The notes: generated from the letters alone by a model not told the origin. 47,885 bases of DNA from an uncultured Collinsella sp. (GCA_902495545.1 CABUXM010000007.1:1-47885); one strand, 5' to 3'; counted from the first letter of the stretch, positions 1-8,271 are shown. Translations and numbers: made by a program.

Positions 1-128
1 GCGGCGAGCGCCTCCTCGACCTGCGTCATAAACGTTTGCTTGCCGCATCCGATTGCATCGCGCAGCAGGCGATACAGATAGATGTGGTTGCCCAGCGATA
101 GCGTGGGCGTAACTATTGTCTTGCTCAT
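1..128 (-). CDS. Unknown protein, N-terminal part only (runs off the window)
   Basis: Only the first 42 complete codons are present; the frame is still open at base 1. The ATG at 126-128 (minus strand) is preceded by an AGGAG ribosome site about 7 bases upstream, so the start is well supported. The protein begins MSKTIVTPTLSLGNHIYLYR and continues with a mixed hydrophobic/charged stretch ending TFMTQVEEALA. I do not recognise the family and see no signal peptide or membrane helix in the visible part. A TACA-NN-TGTA palindrome lies directly upstream, which suggests a repressible promoter, so the gene could be autoregulated; that is inference. Confidence 0.6.
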   Translation of the reverse strand, partial: MSKTIVTPTLSLGNHIYLYRLLRDAIGCGKQTFMTQVEEALA

Positions 129-140
129 GGCAAATCTCCT

Positions 141-156
141 CTTTACACATGTAAAG
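141..156. promoter_or_regulatory. Palindromic operator candidate (TACA-NN-TGTA type)
   Basis: CTTTACA-CA-TGTAAAG is a perfect 7+2+7 palindrome just upstream of the ribosome site of the truncated minus-strand gene. The inner TACANNTGTA matches the known box of CopY/BlaI-type winged-helix repressors. The match is seen in the sequence; which regulator binds is unknown because no such regulator gene is visible here. Confidence 0.45.
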
Positions 157-200
157 CATCTTACCATCGCATAGCGTTCGCCATGGCGGCGCCCAAGGCA

Positions 201-234
201 AACGGGCGCGAACCGCTTTCGATTCGCGCCCGTT
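201..234 (-). terminator. Intrinsic terminator after the Ser/Thr-rich membrane protein
   Basis: A perfect 12-bp stem (AACGGGCGCGAA / TTCGCGCCCGTT, 10-base loop) followed on the minus strand by a short T run. It lies 35 bases past the stop of the gene at 269-1222. Confidence 0.6.
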
Positions 235-268
235 GTACAGGTCGGTTATCTATGAGAGGCAAATGTGC

Positions 269-1222
269 TTAGTTGCCCGATGCCGTGCCTTGGCTCGAGT
301 TGTCAGATGCCGTGCCGGACGCGGTTCCACTCGAGCTGTTGGTGTTGCTACTGTCTGCTGCGCCCGTTCCCGACGTGGTGTCGCTCGTCTGGCCTCCCGT
401 GTTCGGCTGTGAACCGTCAGTCGTTTGGCTTGAGCCGGTCGTGCCGGACGGCGTGCCACTGTTGGCCGTAGAGGAATCGGTGCCCTGCGATTGGTTTTGG
501 GTGTTCGAGGACGAATCGGTAGAGGTAGAACTGTCTTGCGTGCCGTTCGCCTGTGCCTGTTGATCTTGCGACTGGGTGTTGCCATTTGCATCGCTCTCGG
601 TCGTGCGCGACGAAAGGATTGGCTCGGGGCGCTCACCCAGACCCTCACCGGCGGTGGTGATAAGGATGGCGCCGGCGCAGGCGATGACCGCGACGATGGC
701 GATGGCGATCGAGAAGACGATGACCTTCTTTTGCGTCTGGCTGCGCTCTGCCGCTGCCTTGGCGCGCAGGCTGTTGGGGGCGACGCGCGCCGTGGTCGCA
801 CGCCCCGCAACCTGGCGCATCTCCTGCGTAGTCGCGGCGCCGCCCAGGTGCTCCTCGGCATTAAGCTCAACGGGCTCATAGGCGCCGGTGGGGTAGTCGA
901 CGTCGGCGTGCGTACCTTTGAGGGCTTTGGCGCTGGCAGAGATAAAGTGGCGGTAGACCTGCGAGGACACAACGGTGATGACCGAGCTCACGGCGGCGCC
1001 AATTACTGAACCAGCGATACCAATCTTGGAAGCAAGCGCGACGCTTGTGGCGGCGGCTGCGGCGCCAGCGATGATCTGAGGAATGGAAATGTCATCGAAC
1101 AGGCCCTTTTTGGGCGCGATGGCCATGGTCTGTCCGATGGAATGGTTTTCGTGAACGCCGTTGTTGAGCGCGGCCGGTGTCATGACGCGCGTGCGCGGCG
1201 CGTCGGTGTACTTGGTTGTCAT
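269..1222 (-). CDS. Membrane protein with long Ser/Thr/Gln/Gly-rich tail
   Basis: A 317-residue protein of unknown function. The start at 1222 is chosen because GGGAGGA lies 6 bases upstream; the frame is open further upstream but without a ribosome site. The first ~50 residues are soluble, then comes an Ala/Gly/Val-rich hydrophobic stretch (about residues 48-90), a soluble linker containing YPTGAYEPVELNAEEHLGG, a clear transmembrane helix (VIVFSIAIAIVAVIACAGAI, about residues 170-190), and a C-terminal ~120 residues made almost only of Ser, Thr, Gly, Asn, Gln, Asp and Ala. The tail has no LPXTG signal and looks like a flexible extracytoplasmic domain. It is transcribed divergently from nadE and ends in its own terminator. 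Repetitive tails of this kind often vary in length between strains. Confidence 0.75.
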   Translation of the reverse strand: MTTKYTDAPRTRVMTPAALNNGVHENHSIGQTMAIAPKKGLFDDISIPQIIAGAAAAATSVALASKIGIAGSVIGAAVSSVITVVSSQVYRHFISASAKALKGTHADVDYPTGAYEPVELNAEEHLGGAATTQEMRQVAGRATTARVAPNSLRAKAAAERSQTQKKVIVFSIAIAIVAVIACAGAILITTAGEGLGERPEPILSSRTTESDANGNTQSQDQQAQANGTQDSSTSTDSSSNTQNQSQGTDSSTANSGTPSGTTGSSQTTDGSQPNTGGQTSDTTSGTGAADSSNTNSSSGTASGTASDNSSQGTASGN

Positions 1223-1331
1223 ACGGGGTCCTCCCGGTGTAAATCTGCTTCGTTTCATGCAGCCATCAGGGTACCCACCAGATGTGAATCGTACGTGACA
1301 TTTAACAGATACCATCAACTCATCAATAGCT

Positions 1332-1365
1332 CACCAAGTTGGTGGGATGCGGTTCCACCCGGTGG
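1332..1365. promoter_or_regulatory. Two palindromes in the nadE upstream region
   Basis: CACCAA-G-TTGGTG (1332-1344) and CCACC-C-GGTGG (1355-1365) are two perfect odd-centred palindromes 10 bases apart, 60-95 bases before the nadE start and within the divergent promoter region. They look like operators for one dimeric repressor bound twice, or for two proteins. No regulator is assigned. Confidence 0.35.
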
Positions 1366-1425
1366 TTGAACTACAATAGGGCTTGCTAATTGTGTTGAAT
1401 AGCGTCTACGCACGGGAGCATTCTT

Positions 1426-3405
1426 ATGAATCTTCACCTTTCTCAGTCTGATGGCTTTTTGCGTGTGGCGGCGGCGTCGCCGCGGATTCGCGTGGCCGAT
1501 GTCGAGGGCAATGCCGAGGTTGCGCTGGCGGCTGTTCGCGAGGCTACCGAGCGCGGCGTTCGCGCGCTGGTGCTGCCCGAGCTTAACTTGTGCGGCTATA
1601 CCGCGGCCGACCTGTTCCATAACCGCACGCTGCTGCATGCCTGCGAGACCGCACTGGCACATATTCTCGATGAAACTCGCGAGCTGCCGATTGTCTTTAC
1701 CATTGGTCTTCCCGTTGCAGTTGCCGAGAATATCTACAACTGCGCCGCCGTGTGCTGTGCGGGTGAGCTTTTGGGTCTTACGGCCAAGAAGTATTTGCCC
1801 AACTATGGCGAGTTCTACGAGCGCCGCTGGTTTGCTCCGGCGCCCGCAGATCCCGTGTGGGTCGAGTTTGCCGGTCAGGGTCCGGTTCCGCTGGGTTCGG
1901 GGCTTGTCTACCGCTGCTGTGATGAGGGTGCCGAGGATATGGTGCTGGGCGTTGAAGTCTGCGAGGACCTGTGGGTGCCGGCGCCCCCTTCGACCGAGAT
2001 GGCGCTTGCCGGTGCGACGGTGATCCTCAATCCGTCGGCTTCGGACGAGATTATCGGTAAGGCGGATTACCGCCGCAGCCTCATTTCGAACCAGAGTGCG
2101 CGCCTGTACTGCGCCTATGCCTACGCGGACGCGAGCGAGGGCGAGTCCACGACCGACATGGTCTTTGCGGGCGAGAACCTCGTCTACGAAAACGGCTCCA
2201 AGCTCGCCGCGACCAAACTGCTTACCTGCGATATGGCCATCGCCGACGTTGACCTTGACCGCCTGGTTGCCGAACGCCGTCGCTCGACGACGTGGACGCG
2301 CGCGGACGATGCGCCGGAGGCCACGACCGTTGAGTTTTCGTTTGAGGGCGTGCTGGCAAAAGAGTCTGTCCTGCGCGATGCGCTCGACATCGACCGAGTC
2401 TTCCCCCGCGCGCCCTTTGTGCCGGCCGACCATGGTGACCTGGCCGAGCGTTGCGAGACCATCCTCGACCTGCAGACCGCCGGCCTCAAGACCCGCCTTG
2501 CTCATACGGGTACCAAGGCTGCAGTCATCGGTCTTTCGGGCGGCCTGGACTCCACGCTGGCACTGCTTGTGACCGTGCGTGCCTTCGATGCGCTGGGGCT
2601 GCCGCGCACCGGTATCACAGCCGTGTCCATGCCTGGCTTTGGCACGACGCATCGCACCAAGTCGAATGCCGAGTCGCTCGCTCGCGACCTTGGTGTGAGC
2701 TTCCGCGAGGTTTCGATTCACGCGGCTGTGGAGCAGCACTTCAAGGACATTGAGCACGATCCGACCGTGCAGGACGTGACCTACGAGAACAGCCAGGCCC
2801 GCGAGCGTACGCAGATTCTGATGGATCTGGCCAACCAGGCTGGCGGTTTTGTCATCGGCACGGGCGACCTGTCGGAGCTGGCGCTCGGCTGGGCTACCTA
2901 TAACGGTGACCACATGAGCATGTACGCCGTCAACGCGAGTGTGCCCAAGACGCTTGTGCGCCATCTGGTGCGCTATGCCGCCGATGTGTTTGGCGGGCGC
3001 ATTGCCGAGGTCTTGCTCGATATCCTCGATACGCCGGTGTCCCCCGAGCTTCTGCCGCCCACGGGCGACGGCGAGATTGCGCAGAAGACCGAGGATTTGG
3101 TGGGCCCGTATGAGCTTCACGACTACTTCCTCTACTACCTGCTGCGTTTTGGCTTTGAGCCGGGCAAGATCTACCGCATGGCGCTCAAGAGCTTCGAGGG
3201 CGTCTACGACGCCAAGACCGTCCACACGTGGCTACGTACGTTCTACCGTCGCTTCTTTGCCCAGCAGTTTAAGCGCAGCTGCCTGCCCGATGGTCCCAAG
3301 GTGGGTTCGGTGACGCTCAGCCCGCGCGGCGATTGGCGTATGCCGAGTGACGCTAGCTCGCGTCTGTGGCTTGCGCAGATCGACGCGCTCAATCCAGTTG
3401 ACTAA
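1426..3405 (+). CDS. nadE: Glutamine-dependent NAD+ synthetase
   Basis: Converts deamido-NAD (nicotinate adenine dinucleotide), ATP and glutamine to NAD+, the last step of NAD synthesis, in the cytosol. At 659 residues it has the two-domain glutamine-using form: an N-terminal nitrilase-type glutaminase (Glu52 in PELNLCGY, Lys at 121/122 in AKKYLPNYGEF, Cys179 in VEVCEDLW) and a C-terminal ATP-pyrophosphatase synthetase with the SGGLDST loop (371-377) and later GTGDLSELALGW. The start follows GGGAG. It is monocistronic: the upstream gene is divergent and an intrinsic terminator sits 70 bases downstream. Two palindromes in its promoter region suggest regulation. Confidence 0.95.
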   Translation: MNLHLSQSDGFLRVAAASPRIRVADVEGNAEVALAAVREATERGVRALVLPELNLCGYTAADLFHNRTLLHACETALAHILDETRELPIVFTIGLPVAVAENIYNCAAVCCAGELLGLTAKKYLPNYGEFYERRWFAPAPADPVWVEFAGQGPVPLGSGLVYRCCDEGAEDMVLGVEVCEDLWVPAPPSTEMALAGATVILNPSASDEIIGKADYRRSLISNQSARLYCAYAYADASEGESTTDMVFAGENLVYENGSKLAATKLLTCDMAIADVDLDRLVAERRRSTTWTRADDAPEATTVEFSFEGVLAKESVLRDALDIDRVFPRAPFVPADHGDLAERCETILDLQTAGLKTRLAHTGTKAAVIGLSGGLDSTLALLVTVRAFDALGLPRTGITAVSMPGFGTTHRTKSNAESLARDLGVSFREVSIHAAVEQHFKDIEHDPTVQDVTYENSQARERTQILMDLANQAGGFVIGTGDLSELALGWATYNGDHMSMYAVNASVPKTLVRHLVRYAADVFGGRIAEVLLDILDTPVSPELLPPTGDGEIAQKTEDLVGPYELHDYFLYYLLRFGFEPGKIYRMALKSFEGVYDAKTVHTWLRTFYRRFFAQQFKRSCLPDGPKVGSVTLSPRGDWRMPSDASSRLWLAQIDALNPVD

Positions 3406-3473
3406 GGTTGGCTAAATTGAACCAATACGGGGGTTGCAAGCGTTACACTTTTGCAATCTGATGGCCCGTATCG

Positions 3474-3505
3474 CGCGGCGCTCTTGTCGGAGCGCCGCGT
3501 TTTTT
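3474..3505 (+). terminator. Intrinsic terminator after nadE
   Basis: CGCGGCGCTC / GAGCGCCGCG, a perfect 10-bp stem with a 6-base loop followed by six T. It ends just before the ribosome site of the next gene. Confidence 0.85.
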
Positions 3506-3523
3506 ATATCGAAAGGTGGCACC

Positions 3524-4687
3524 ATGCAGGCATCGCAGCGTCTCGACCGCTTTGGCGCAGAGGTCTTCGCCTCGCTCAACAACAAGCTTCTCGCGCTGAA
3601 GGCTCAGGGCAAGACCATTTATAACATGAGCGTGGGCACGCCCGACTTTAAGCCGTACGACCATGTGGTCGAGGCGCTCACGCAGGCAGCCCAAGATCCC
3701 GAGATGTGGAAGTATGCCCTGCGCGACCTGCCCGAACTCAAGCAAGCCGTGTGCGATTACTATGAGCGTCGCTTTGGCGTTTCGGGCATTACGCCGTCTA
3801 TGGTGCAGTCGTGCAACGGCACGCAGGAGGGCGTGGGCCATTTGGGTCTGGCCCTGCTCGATCCGGGCGACACCATTCTGGTTCCCGATCCGTGCTATCC
3901 GGTCTTTGAGGCGGGTGCCAAGATCGCCGATGCCAAGCTCGAATACTATCCGCTGGTCGCCGAGCATAATTACCTGCCCTATGTGGCGGGTATCGATCCC
4001 GAGGTGGCCGATCGTGCCAAGTATATGATCGTGTCGCTGCCCGCGAACCCGGTCGGCTCGGTGGGTACGCCCGAGGTCTACGAGGAGATTATCGCCTTTG
4101 CCCGCGAGCATGATCTGTTGATCGTTCATGACAACGCGTACTCCGACATCGTGTTCGACGGCGAGCCGGGCGGCAGCTTCTTGCAGTATCCCGGCGCGCT
4201 CGAGGTGGGCGTGGAGTTCTTCTCGCTTTCCAAGTCGTTTAACGTCACCGGTGCGCGTATCGGCTTTTTGGTCGGTCGCGAGGATGTGGTCTCTGCCTTT
4301 GCCAAGCTGCGCGGCCAGATCGACTTTGGCATGTTCTTCCCGATCCAGAAGGCTGCCATCGCCTGCCTGAACGGTCCGCGCGATGAGGTCGAGGCGCAGC
4401 GTCTGAAGTACCAGGAGCGCCGCGATGCCCTGTGCGACGGTCTTGAGGGCCTGGGCTGGGAGCGTCCCAACGCGCATGGCTCTATGTTTGTGTGGGCCAA
4501 GCTTCCCGGTGGCCGCGCCGATTCCATGGCGTTTTGCGAGGAGCTCATGGAGAAGGCCGGCGTTGTGGTGACGCCGGGCGCGAGCTTTGGTCCTTCGGGC
4601 GAGGGGCACGTGCGCATGGCGCTGGTCCTGCCGCCCGATCAGATTGCTTTGGCTGTCGAGGCCATTCGCGAGGCGGGCCTGTATTAG
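3524..4687 (+). CDS. PLP-dependent class I/II aminotransferase (LL-DAP-aminotransferase-like)
   Basis: A 387-residue fold-type I aminotransferase. The start is set by AAAGGTGG before the ATG at 3524; the frame extends upstream but only through the nadE terminator. Family residues are visible: PLP Lys237 in SLSKSFNVTGARIGF, Asp203 in VHDNAYSD, Asn175 in PANPVG, and Arg near the C-terminus in GEGHVRMAL for the substrate carboxylate. Overall it resembles LL-diaminopimelate aminotransferases and the PatA/DapX-type enzymes used in the acetylated lysine pathway. The window also holds dapH and a candidate deacetylase 5-9 kb away, so N-acetyl-DAP aminotransferase is a plausible job, but other aminotransferase specificities cannot be excluded. 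A terminator separates it from nadE. Confidence 0.85.
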   Translation: MQASQRLDRFGAEVFASLNNKLLALKAQGKTIYNMSVGTPDFKPYDHVVEALTQAAQDPEMWKYALRDLPELKQAVCDYYERRFGVSGITPSMVQSCNGTQEGVGHLGLALLDPGDTILVPDPCYPVFEAGAKIADAKLEYYPLVAEHNYLPYVAGIDPEVADRAKYMIVSLPANPVGSVGTPEVYEEIIAFAREHDLLIVHDNAYSDIVFDGEPGGSFLQYPGALEVGVEFFSLSKSFNVTGARIGFLVGREDVVSAFAKLRGQIDFGMFFPIQKAAIACLNGPRDEVEAQRLKYQERRDALCDGLEGLGWERPNAHGSMFVWAKLPGGRADSMAFCEELMEKAGVVVTPGASFGPSGEGHVRMALVLPPDQIALAVEAIREAGLY

Positions 4688-4803
4688 AAAGCTATTTCGC
4701 CTCGTCAATAGCTCGAAACCGATTTCGTGCAGTTATTTTACGAATCCTGCAAACAATTTCGGTAAACGGTCGATTTTTGGCTGCGAATAGGAGCATAATC
4801 AAA

Positions 4804-4862
4804 GTCCCGATTGGATGTATTGGGATTACGGCAAGCCGCTCGGGTCGTTCCCGGGCGGCTTG
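4804..4862 (+). promoter_or_regulatory. Tandem hairpins in the ldh leader
   Basis: Two hairpins lie between a possible -10 (CATAAT, 4794-4799) and the ldh ribosome site: TCCCGAT / ATTGGGA (about 4805-4826) and a 13-bp GC-rich stem at 4832-4844 / 4850-4862 followed by TTTG. The second resembles a weak terminator located in the leader, so attenuation or mRNA stabilisation is possible. It may instead simply end the upstream transcript. The -35 is not recognisable. Confidence 0.4.
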
Positions 4863-4888
4863 TTTGTGGAGTGAGATGGGAGTTTCTT

Positions 4889-5839
4889 ATGGTTAACGAG
4901 AAGAAGGTCGCTATTGTCGGCTGCGGTTTCGTCGGTTCGTCTTCGGCGTTCGCGCTGATGCAGAGCGGTCTGTTCTCCGAGATGGTCCTCATCGACGTGG
5001 ACAAGAACCGCGCCGAGGGTGAGGCTCTGGATATCGCGCACGGCATGACGTTTGCCGAGCCGATGAAGATCTACGCCGGCGATTATTCCGATGTCGCCGA
5101 CGCCGCCATGATCGTCGTCACTGCTGGCGCTGCCCAGAAGCCCGGTGAGACCCGCCTGGACCTGGTCAACAAGAACGTCAGCATCTTTAAGTCCATTATC
5201 CCCGAGATTAAGAAGTCCAGCTTCGATGGCATTCTGCTCATCGTCTCCAACCCGGTCGATGTTCTGACCTATGCCGCCATCAAGATGTCCGGCCTGCCCG
5301 AGGGCCATGTCATCGGCTCCGGCACCGTGCTCGACACCGGCCGCCTGCAGCAGATGCTTGGTGCCCACGTCGAGGTTGACCCGCGCGATGTCCAGGCCTA
5401 TGTCATGGGCGAGCACGGTGACTCCGAGTTTGTCGCTTGGTCCAGCGCTCAGGTTGCCGGCGTGCCGCTGAACACCTTCTGCGAGCTTCACGGCCACCTG
5501 GAGCATGAGGCTGCCGAGAAGCGCATCGCCGAGGACGTCAAGAACTCCGCCTACACCATCATCGAGAAGAAGCACGCCACCTACTACGGCGTCGCCATGG
5601 CCGTCAAGCGCATCTGCACCGCTGTCATGCGCGATGAGCAGACCGTTCTGCCCGTTTCCTCGCTCATGGTGGGCGAGTATGGCCTGTCCGATCTGGCTAT
5701 CTCCATGCCGACGGTCGTTGGCCGTGACGGCGTCGTCTGCCGCGTTCCCGTGCCGTTGAACGATGATGAGCAGCATGAGCTCACCGCCTCCGCCAAGGCC
5801 CTCAAGGACATCATCGACAGCGTCGACTTCTCCTGCTAA
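4889..5839 (+). CDS. ldh: L-lactate dehydrogenase
   Basis: Reduces pyruvate to L-lactate with NADH, regenerating NAD+ in fermentation. The 316-residue protein has the N-terminal Rossmann loop (GCGFVGSS, residues 11-18), Asp36 for NAD selectivity (VLIDVDKN), and the catalytic set Arg89 (GETRLDL), Asp149 and Arg152 (LDTGRLQ), and His176 (GEHGDSE). Gln at the position before the mobile loop (AAQKPGETR) favours lactate over malate dehydrogenase. The start follows GGGAG at 7 bases. The gene stands alone between a hairpin-rich leader and a strong terminator. Confidence 0.95.
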   Translation: MVNEKKVAIVGCGFVGSSSAFALMQSGLFSEMVLIDVDKNRAEGEALDIAHGMTFAEPMKIYAGDYSDVADAAMIVVTAGAAQKPGETRLDLVNKNVSIFKSIIPEIKKSSFDGILLIVSNPVDVLTYAAIKMSGLPEGHVIGSGTVLDTGRLQQMLGAHVEVDPRDVQAYVMGEHGDSEFVAWSSAQVAGVPLNTFCELHGHLEHEAAEKRIAEDVKNSAYTIIEKKHATYYGVAMAVKRICTAVMRDEQTVLPVSSLMVGEYGLSDLAISMPTVVGRDGVVCRVPVPLNDDEQHELTASAKALKDIIDSVDFSC

Positions 5840-5872
5840 ACCAAGCTTTTTTGGGCAACAGGCTACAATGAA

Positions 5873-5906
5873 AGGCGTTCGGGCCACACGGTCCGGGCGC
5901 CTTTTT
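5873..5906 (+). terminator. Intrinsic terminator after ldh
   Basis: An interrupted stem (AGGCG/CGCCT and GGGCC/GGTCC, loop ACAC) followed by five T, 33 bases past the ldh stop. Confidence 0.75.
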
Positions 5907-5936
5907 GGTGCGAGGGGGTCAGGTTACTTTGCACCA
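5906..5936. repeat. REP-like hairpin repeat, copy 1 (TCAGGTT loop)
   Basis: TGGTGC ... GCACCA arms enclose a loop containing GGGGTCAGGTTACTTT. The loop is the same family as the elements at 7130-7164 (opposite orientation) and 21691-21723, whose loops carry GGGACAGGTT. Together with the 7130 copy it brackets the DUF2974 gene as an inverted pair. REP families of this style are usually scattered through a genome by a RAYT transposase; no such gene is in the window. Confidence 0.6.
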
Positions 5937-5966
5937 CCCCAATGCACCATAGTTGATGGGAGGGCC

Positions 5967-7127
5967 ATGTCGGATTCGCCTAATTTTTTGACCTATGCCC
6001 AGACGGCGTTTGATCCGTTTGAGGAACGGCCGTTCTGCGCGGTGGATAGCCTGGTCTTTGCGTGGTTGTCCTATTTGCGTTTGCCGGGTGATATGGCGGA
6101 GCTGATGAACTGGCAGGGCCTAGACGTACGCGAGCTGCTGCGCGCCGAGTGCTACCAAGACATGATTGGCGACCTGTGGGATCCGGAGGGGAGCCGTGCC
6201 CTGTTGGAGGCTGTGGCAGCAAGCCCTCGCTACCGTGGCGTTCGTGTTTGCGGCTATCGTAGCGTGAGTGATGCCGAGACAACAGAGCAGTTTGCAGCCA
6301 TGGCGTTCCGGTTTCCGGCGGGGTTTAGTTATCTTTCCTTCCGGGGGACCGACAGCACGATTGTGGGCTGGAAAGAGGACTTTAACATGGCGTTCCGGTG
6401 TCCTGTGCCGGCCCAGGAATCCGCGGCGCGTTATGTGGACGAGGCGGCGGATGCGATCGACGGGCCGCTTTTGTGCGGAGGTCATTCCAAGGGTGGAAAC
6501 CTTGCGGTGTACGGTGCGGCGATGTGCTCCGATGTCGCTCGTGAGCGAATTGAACGGGCATATTCCCATGATGGTCCGGGCTTCGTCGAGGAGTTTCTGA
6601 ACGGCGACGCTTTTGCCGATCTTTCCGGTCGAATCGACAAGACGCTACCTCGGTCGTCGATCTTTGGCATGATGTTCGAGACACAAGAGGACTATGCCAT
6701 CGTTGAGAGCACCGAGTTCAGCCTGCTGCAGCACAATCCCTTTAGCTGGGTGGTTGATGGTCGCGACTTCGTGTACTGTGAGCGCCTGTCCGCCGGTGCT
6801 CGATATGTTGATGGCTCCATTCGCGAGATGCTGCTTGCAGTGTCGCCTGGCGAGCGCGAGCGTTTTGTAGATGCGTTGTTCTCCGTGTTTGAGGCAACGG
6901 GTGCTGAGCGGTTTGCGGATATCGCTGGGAATCTGCGCGAGAGCCTGCCCGTGATGCTCCAGGCTGCGCAAGGCTTTGACAAGGATACGCGACGCTTTGT
7001 CTCGCAGACCATCGCGGCAATCCTAAAATGTGCGCTTCTGCCCAAACGTCCCCAGATCGACATGCCCGCTGCCGGCAAGAGCTTGGCAGAACAGCTCGAG
7101 GCTTGGCAGTCCGAGCTCCTGCGCTAG
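5967..7127 (+). CDS. DUF2974 / Mbeg1-like alpha/beta-hydrolase family protein
   Basis: A 386-residue protein; the start at 5967 follows GGGAGGG. It has the nucleophile-elbow motif GGHSKGGN with Ser174 as predicted nucleophile, preceded by FSYLSFRGTDSTIVGWKEDF, which resembles the oxyanion-hole region of lipase-class-3-like proteins. This matches the DUF2974 family, described as lipase-like but without an established substrate in most members. There is no signal peptide, so it is probably cytosolic. The gene is alone, flanked by inverted REP-like hairpins at 5906-5936 and 7130-7164 that hug both ends, so the whole gene could have moved or been inverted as a unit. Confidence 0.75.
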   Translation: MSDSPNFLTYAQTAFDPFEERPFCAVDSLVFAWLSYLRLPGDMAELMNWQGLDVRELLRAECYQDMIGDLWDPEGSRALLEAVAASPRYRGVRVCGYRSVSDAETTEQFAAMAFRFPAGFSYLSFRGTDSTIVGWKEDFNMAFRCPVPAQESAARYVDEAADAIDGPLLCGGHSKGGNLAVYGAAMCSDVARERIERAYSHDGPGFVEEFLNGDAFADLSGRIDKTLPRSSIFGMMFETQEDYAIVESTEFSLLQHNPFSWVVDGRDFVYCERLSAGARYVDGSIREMLLAVSPGERERFVDALFSVFEATGAERFADIAGNLRESLPVMLQAAQGFDKDTRRFVSQTIAAILKCALLPKRPQIDMPAAGKSLAEQLEAWQSELLR

Positions 7128-7129
7128 CC

Positions 7130-7164
7130 ATTGGTGCAAAGCAACCTGTCCCCGATGCACCAAT
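7130..7164. repeat. REP-like hairpin repeat, copy 2 (inverted)
   Basis: A perfect 9-bp stem ATTGGTGCA / TGCACCAAT with loop AAGCAACCTGTCCCCGA. The reverse complement of the loop (GGGGACAGGTTGCTT) matches copy 1 at 5906-5936. It starts 2 bases after the stop of the DUF2974 gene and could also serve as its transcript end. Confidence 0.65.
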
Positions 7165-7238
7165 CTTCGATACGCTTGGGGCAGGCTCGACCGCTATACT
7201 GGTTCGTGCTCAATTCGATCTAGAACGGAATGCCGTAT

Positions 7239-8243
7239 ATGAAAATCAATCACGCAATCCTGCATATCCTGGACTTTGACTCGGCCGTCAACGTTATGAG
7301 CCAGCGCGAGCTCGATATCGAAAGCCGTACCGTGCGCAATTTTGTAACCACGCATCTGCGCCGCGCACGCACCTCGGCCGACAATAAACGCGCCACGTTT
7401 GCCGAGAACTCCGCATTCGGCGGCGAGCTCAAGGGCTATTTCTTTGGCGAGCGCGAGTTCGTGGACCTGTCGCAGCAGATTGCGGAGTTTATCTCCTCCG
7501 AGCTCACCAAAGCCGAGAAAGCCGAGTCTACCGATGTGCTCGTGGCTGATTTTGACGACGATGAGGATGCCCGCTGGTTTGCCGTGATGCTGCTGGGCTC
7601 CAAGCAGGCTTTTATGCACGAGGTGGGCCGCGAGGAGGGGGAGGTACGCAACGACATCGCGCGCCACTACGCTATTCTGCCAAACCCCTCGCAAAAGGTG
7701 CCAAGCTATGCCATCGTGCGCGCGAGCACCATGGAGATCGGCTACGTGGACAAGAAGCGCAAGATTGCCGGCGAGGATCGTATGCTTATCCCCGATGGCC
7801 TGCTGCAGTGCGACACGGGCGTATCGGGTAAGGAGGTCATCGACACCGTGACGCGTGTGGTCGAGGAAGTCGCCGAGGAGCACGGTGCCAACACGGCTGT
7901 AGCGCTCGCTAAGGTTAAGGCTGCCGTTGCCGAGAAAGTTGAGGATGACGAGGAACTGCCCCCTTGGGATATCGTCGACGAGGTCTTTGAGGACGAACCG
8001 GTTATCAAGGAGAGCGTGCGCGCGGCACTGACCGAGGAGAAGGTGCCTGAGCGCGTTCCCGTGGAGCGCAAGCAAGTCGAACGCGCGGCGGTGCGCAATC
8101 ATAAGATCCGTACCGACACGGGTATCGAGATCAGCTTCCCGGCCGAGATGGGTTCGAATTCCGAGTACATTGAGTTCGTCAATGAGCCCAACGGCCTCAT
8201 CTCCATCGAACTCAAGAATATCGGCAGCATCGAGAATCGATAA
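7239..8243 (+). CDS. NdpA/YejK-like nucleoid-associated protein
   Basis: A 334-residue protein beginning MKINHAILHILDFDSAVNVM, the typical opening of the 37-kDa nucleoid-associated family (E. coli YejK/NdpA), with the family-like segments VLVADFDDDEDARWFAVMLL and HEVGREEGEVRNDIARHYAI. An ATG three codons upstream (7230) is also possible; I prefer 7239 because GGAA lies at proper distance. The role in this lineage is not established; E. coli YejK is found on the nucleoid. An acidic segment (EKVEDDEELPPWDIVDEVFEDE) lies around residue 235. It is monocistronic, ending at a strong hairpin. Confidence 0.82.
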   Translation: MKINHAILHILDFDSAVNVMSQRELDIESRTVRNFVTTHLRRARTSADNKRATFAENSAFGGELKGYFFGEREFVDLSQQIAEFISSELTKAEKAESTDVLVADFDDDEDARWFAVMLLGSKQAFMHEVGREEGEVRNDIARHYAILPNPSQKVPSYAIVRASTMEIGYVDKKRKIAGEDRMLIPDGLLQCDTGVSGKEVIDTVTRVVEEVAEEHGANTAVALAKVKAAVAEKVEDDEELPPWDIVDEVFEDEPVIKESVRAALTEEKVPERVPVERKQVERAAVRNHKIRTDTGIEISFPAEMGSNSEYIEFVNEPNGLISIELKNIGSIENR

Positions 8244-8271
8244 GTTGCGTTACGTCTACAGCGAGAAAGCA

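Noticed and set aside
1315..3225. Very long open frame antisense to nadE, and similar antisense frames over aminotransferase, ldh, D-Asp ligase and glf
   Set aside because: They mirror the codon bias of the real genes, lack ribosome sites and family features, and the sense genes are certain.
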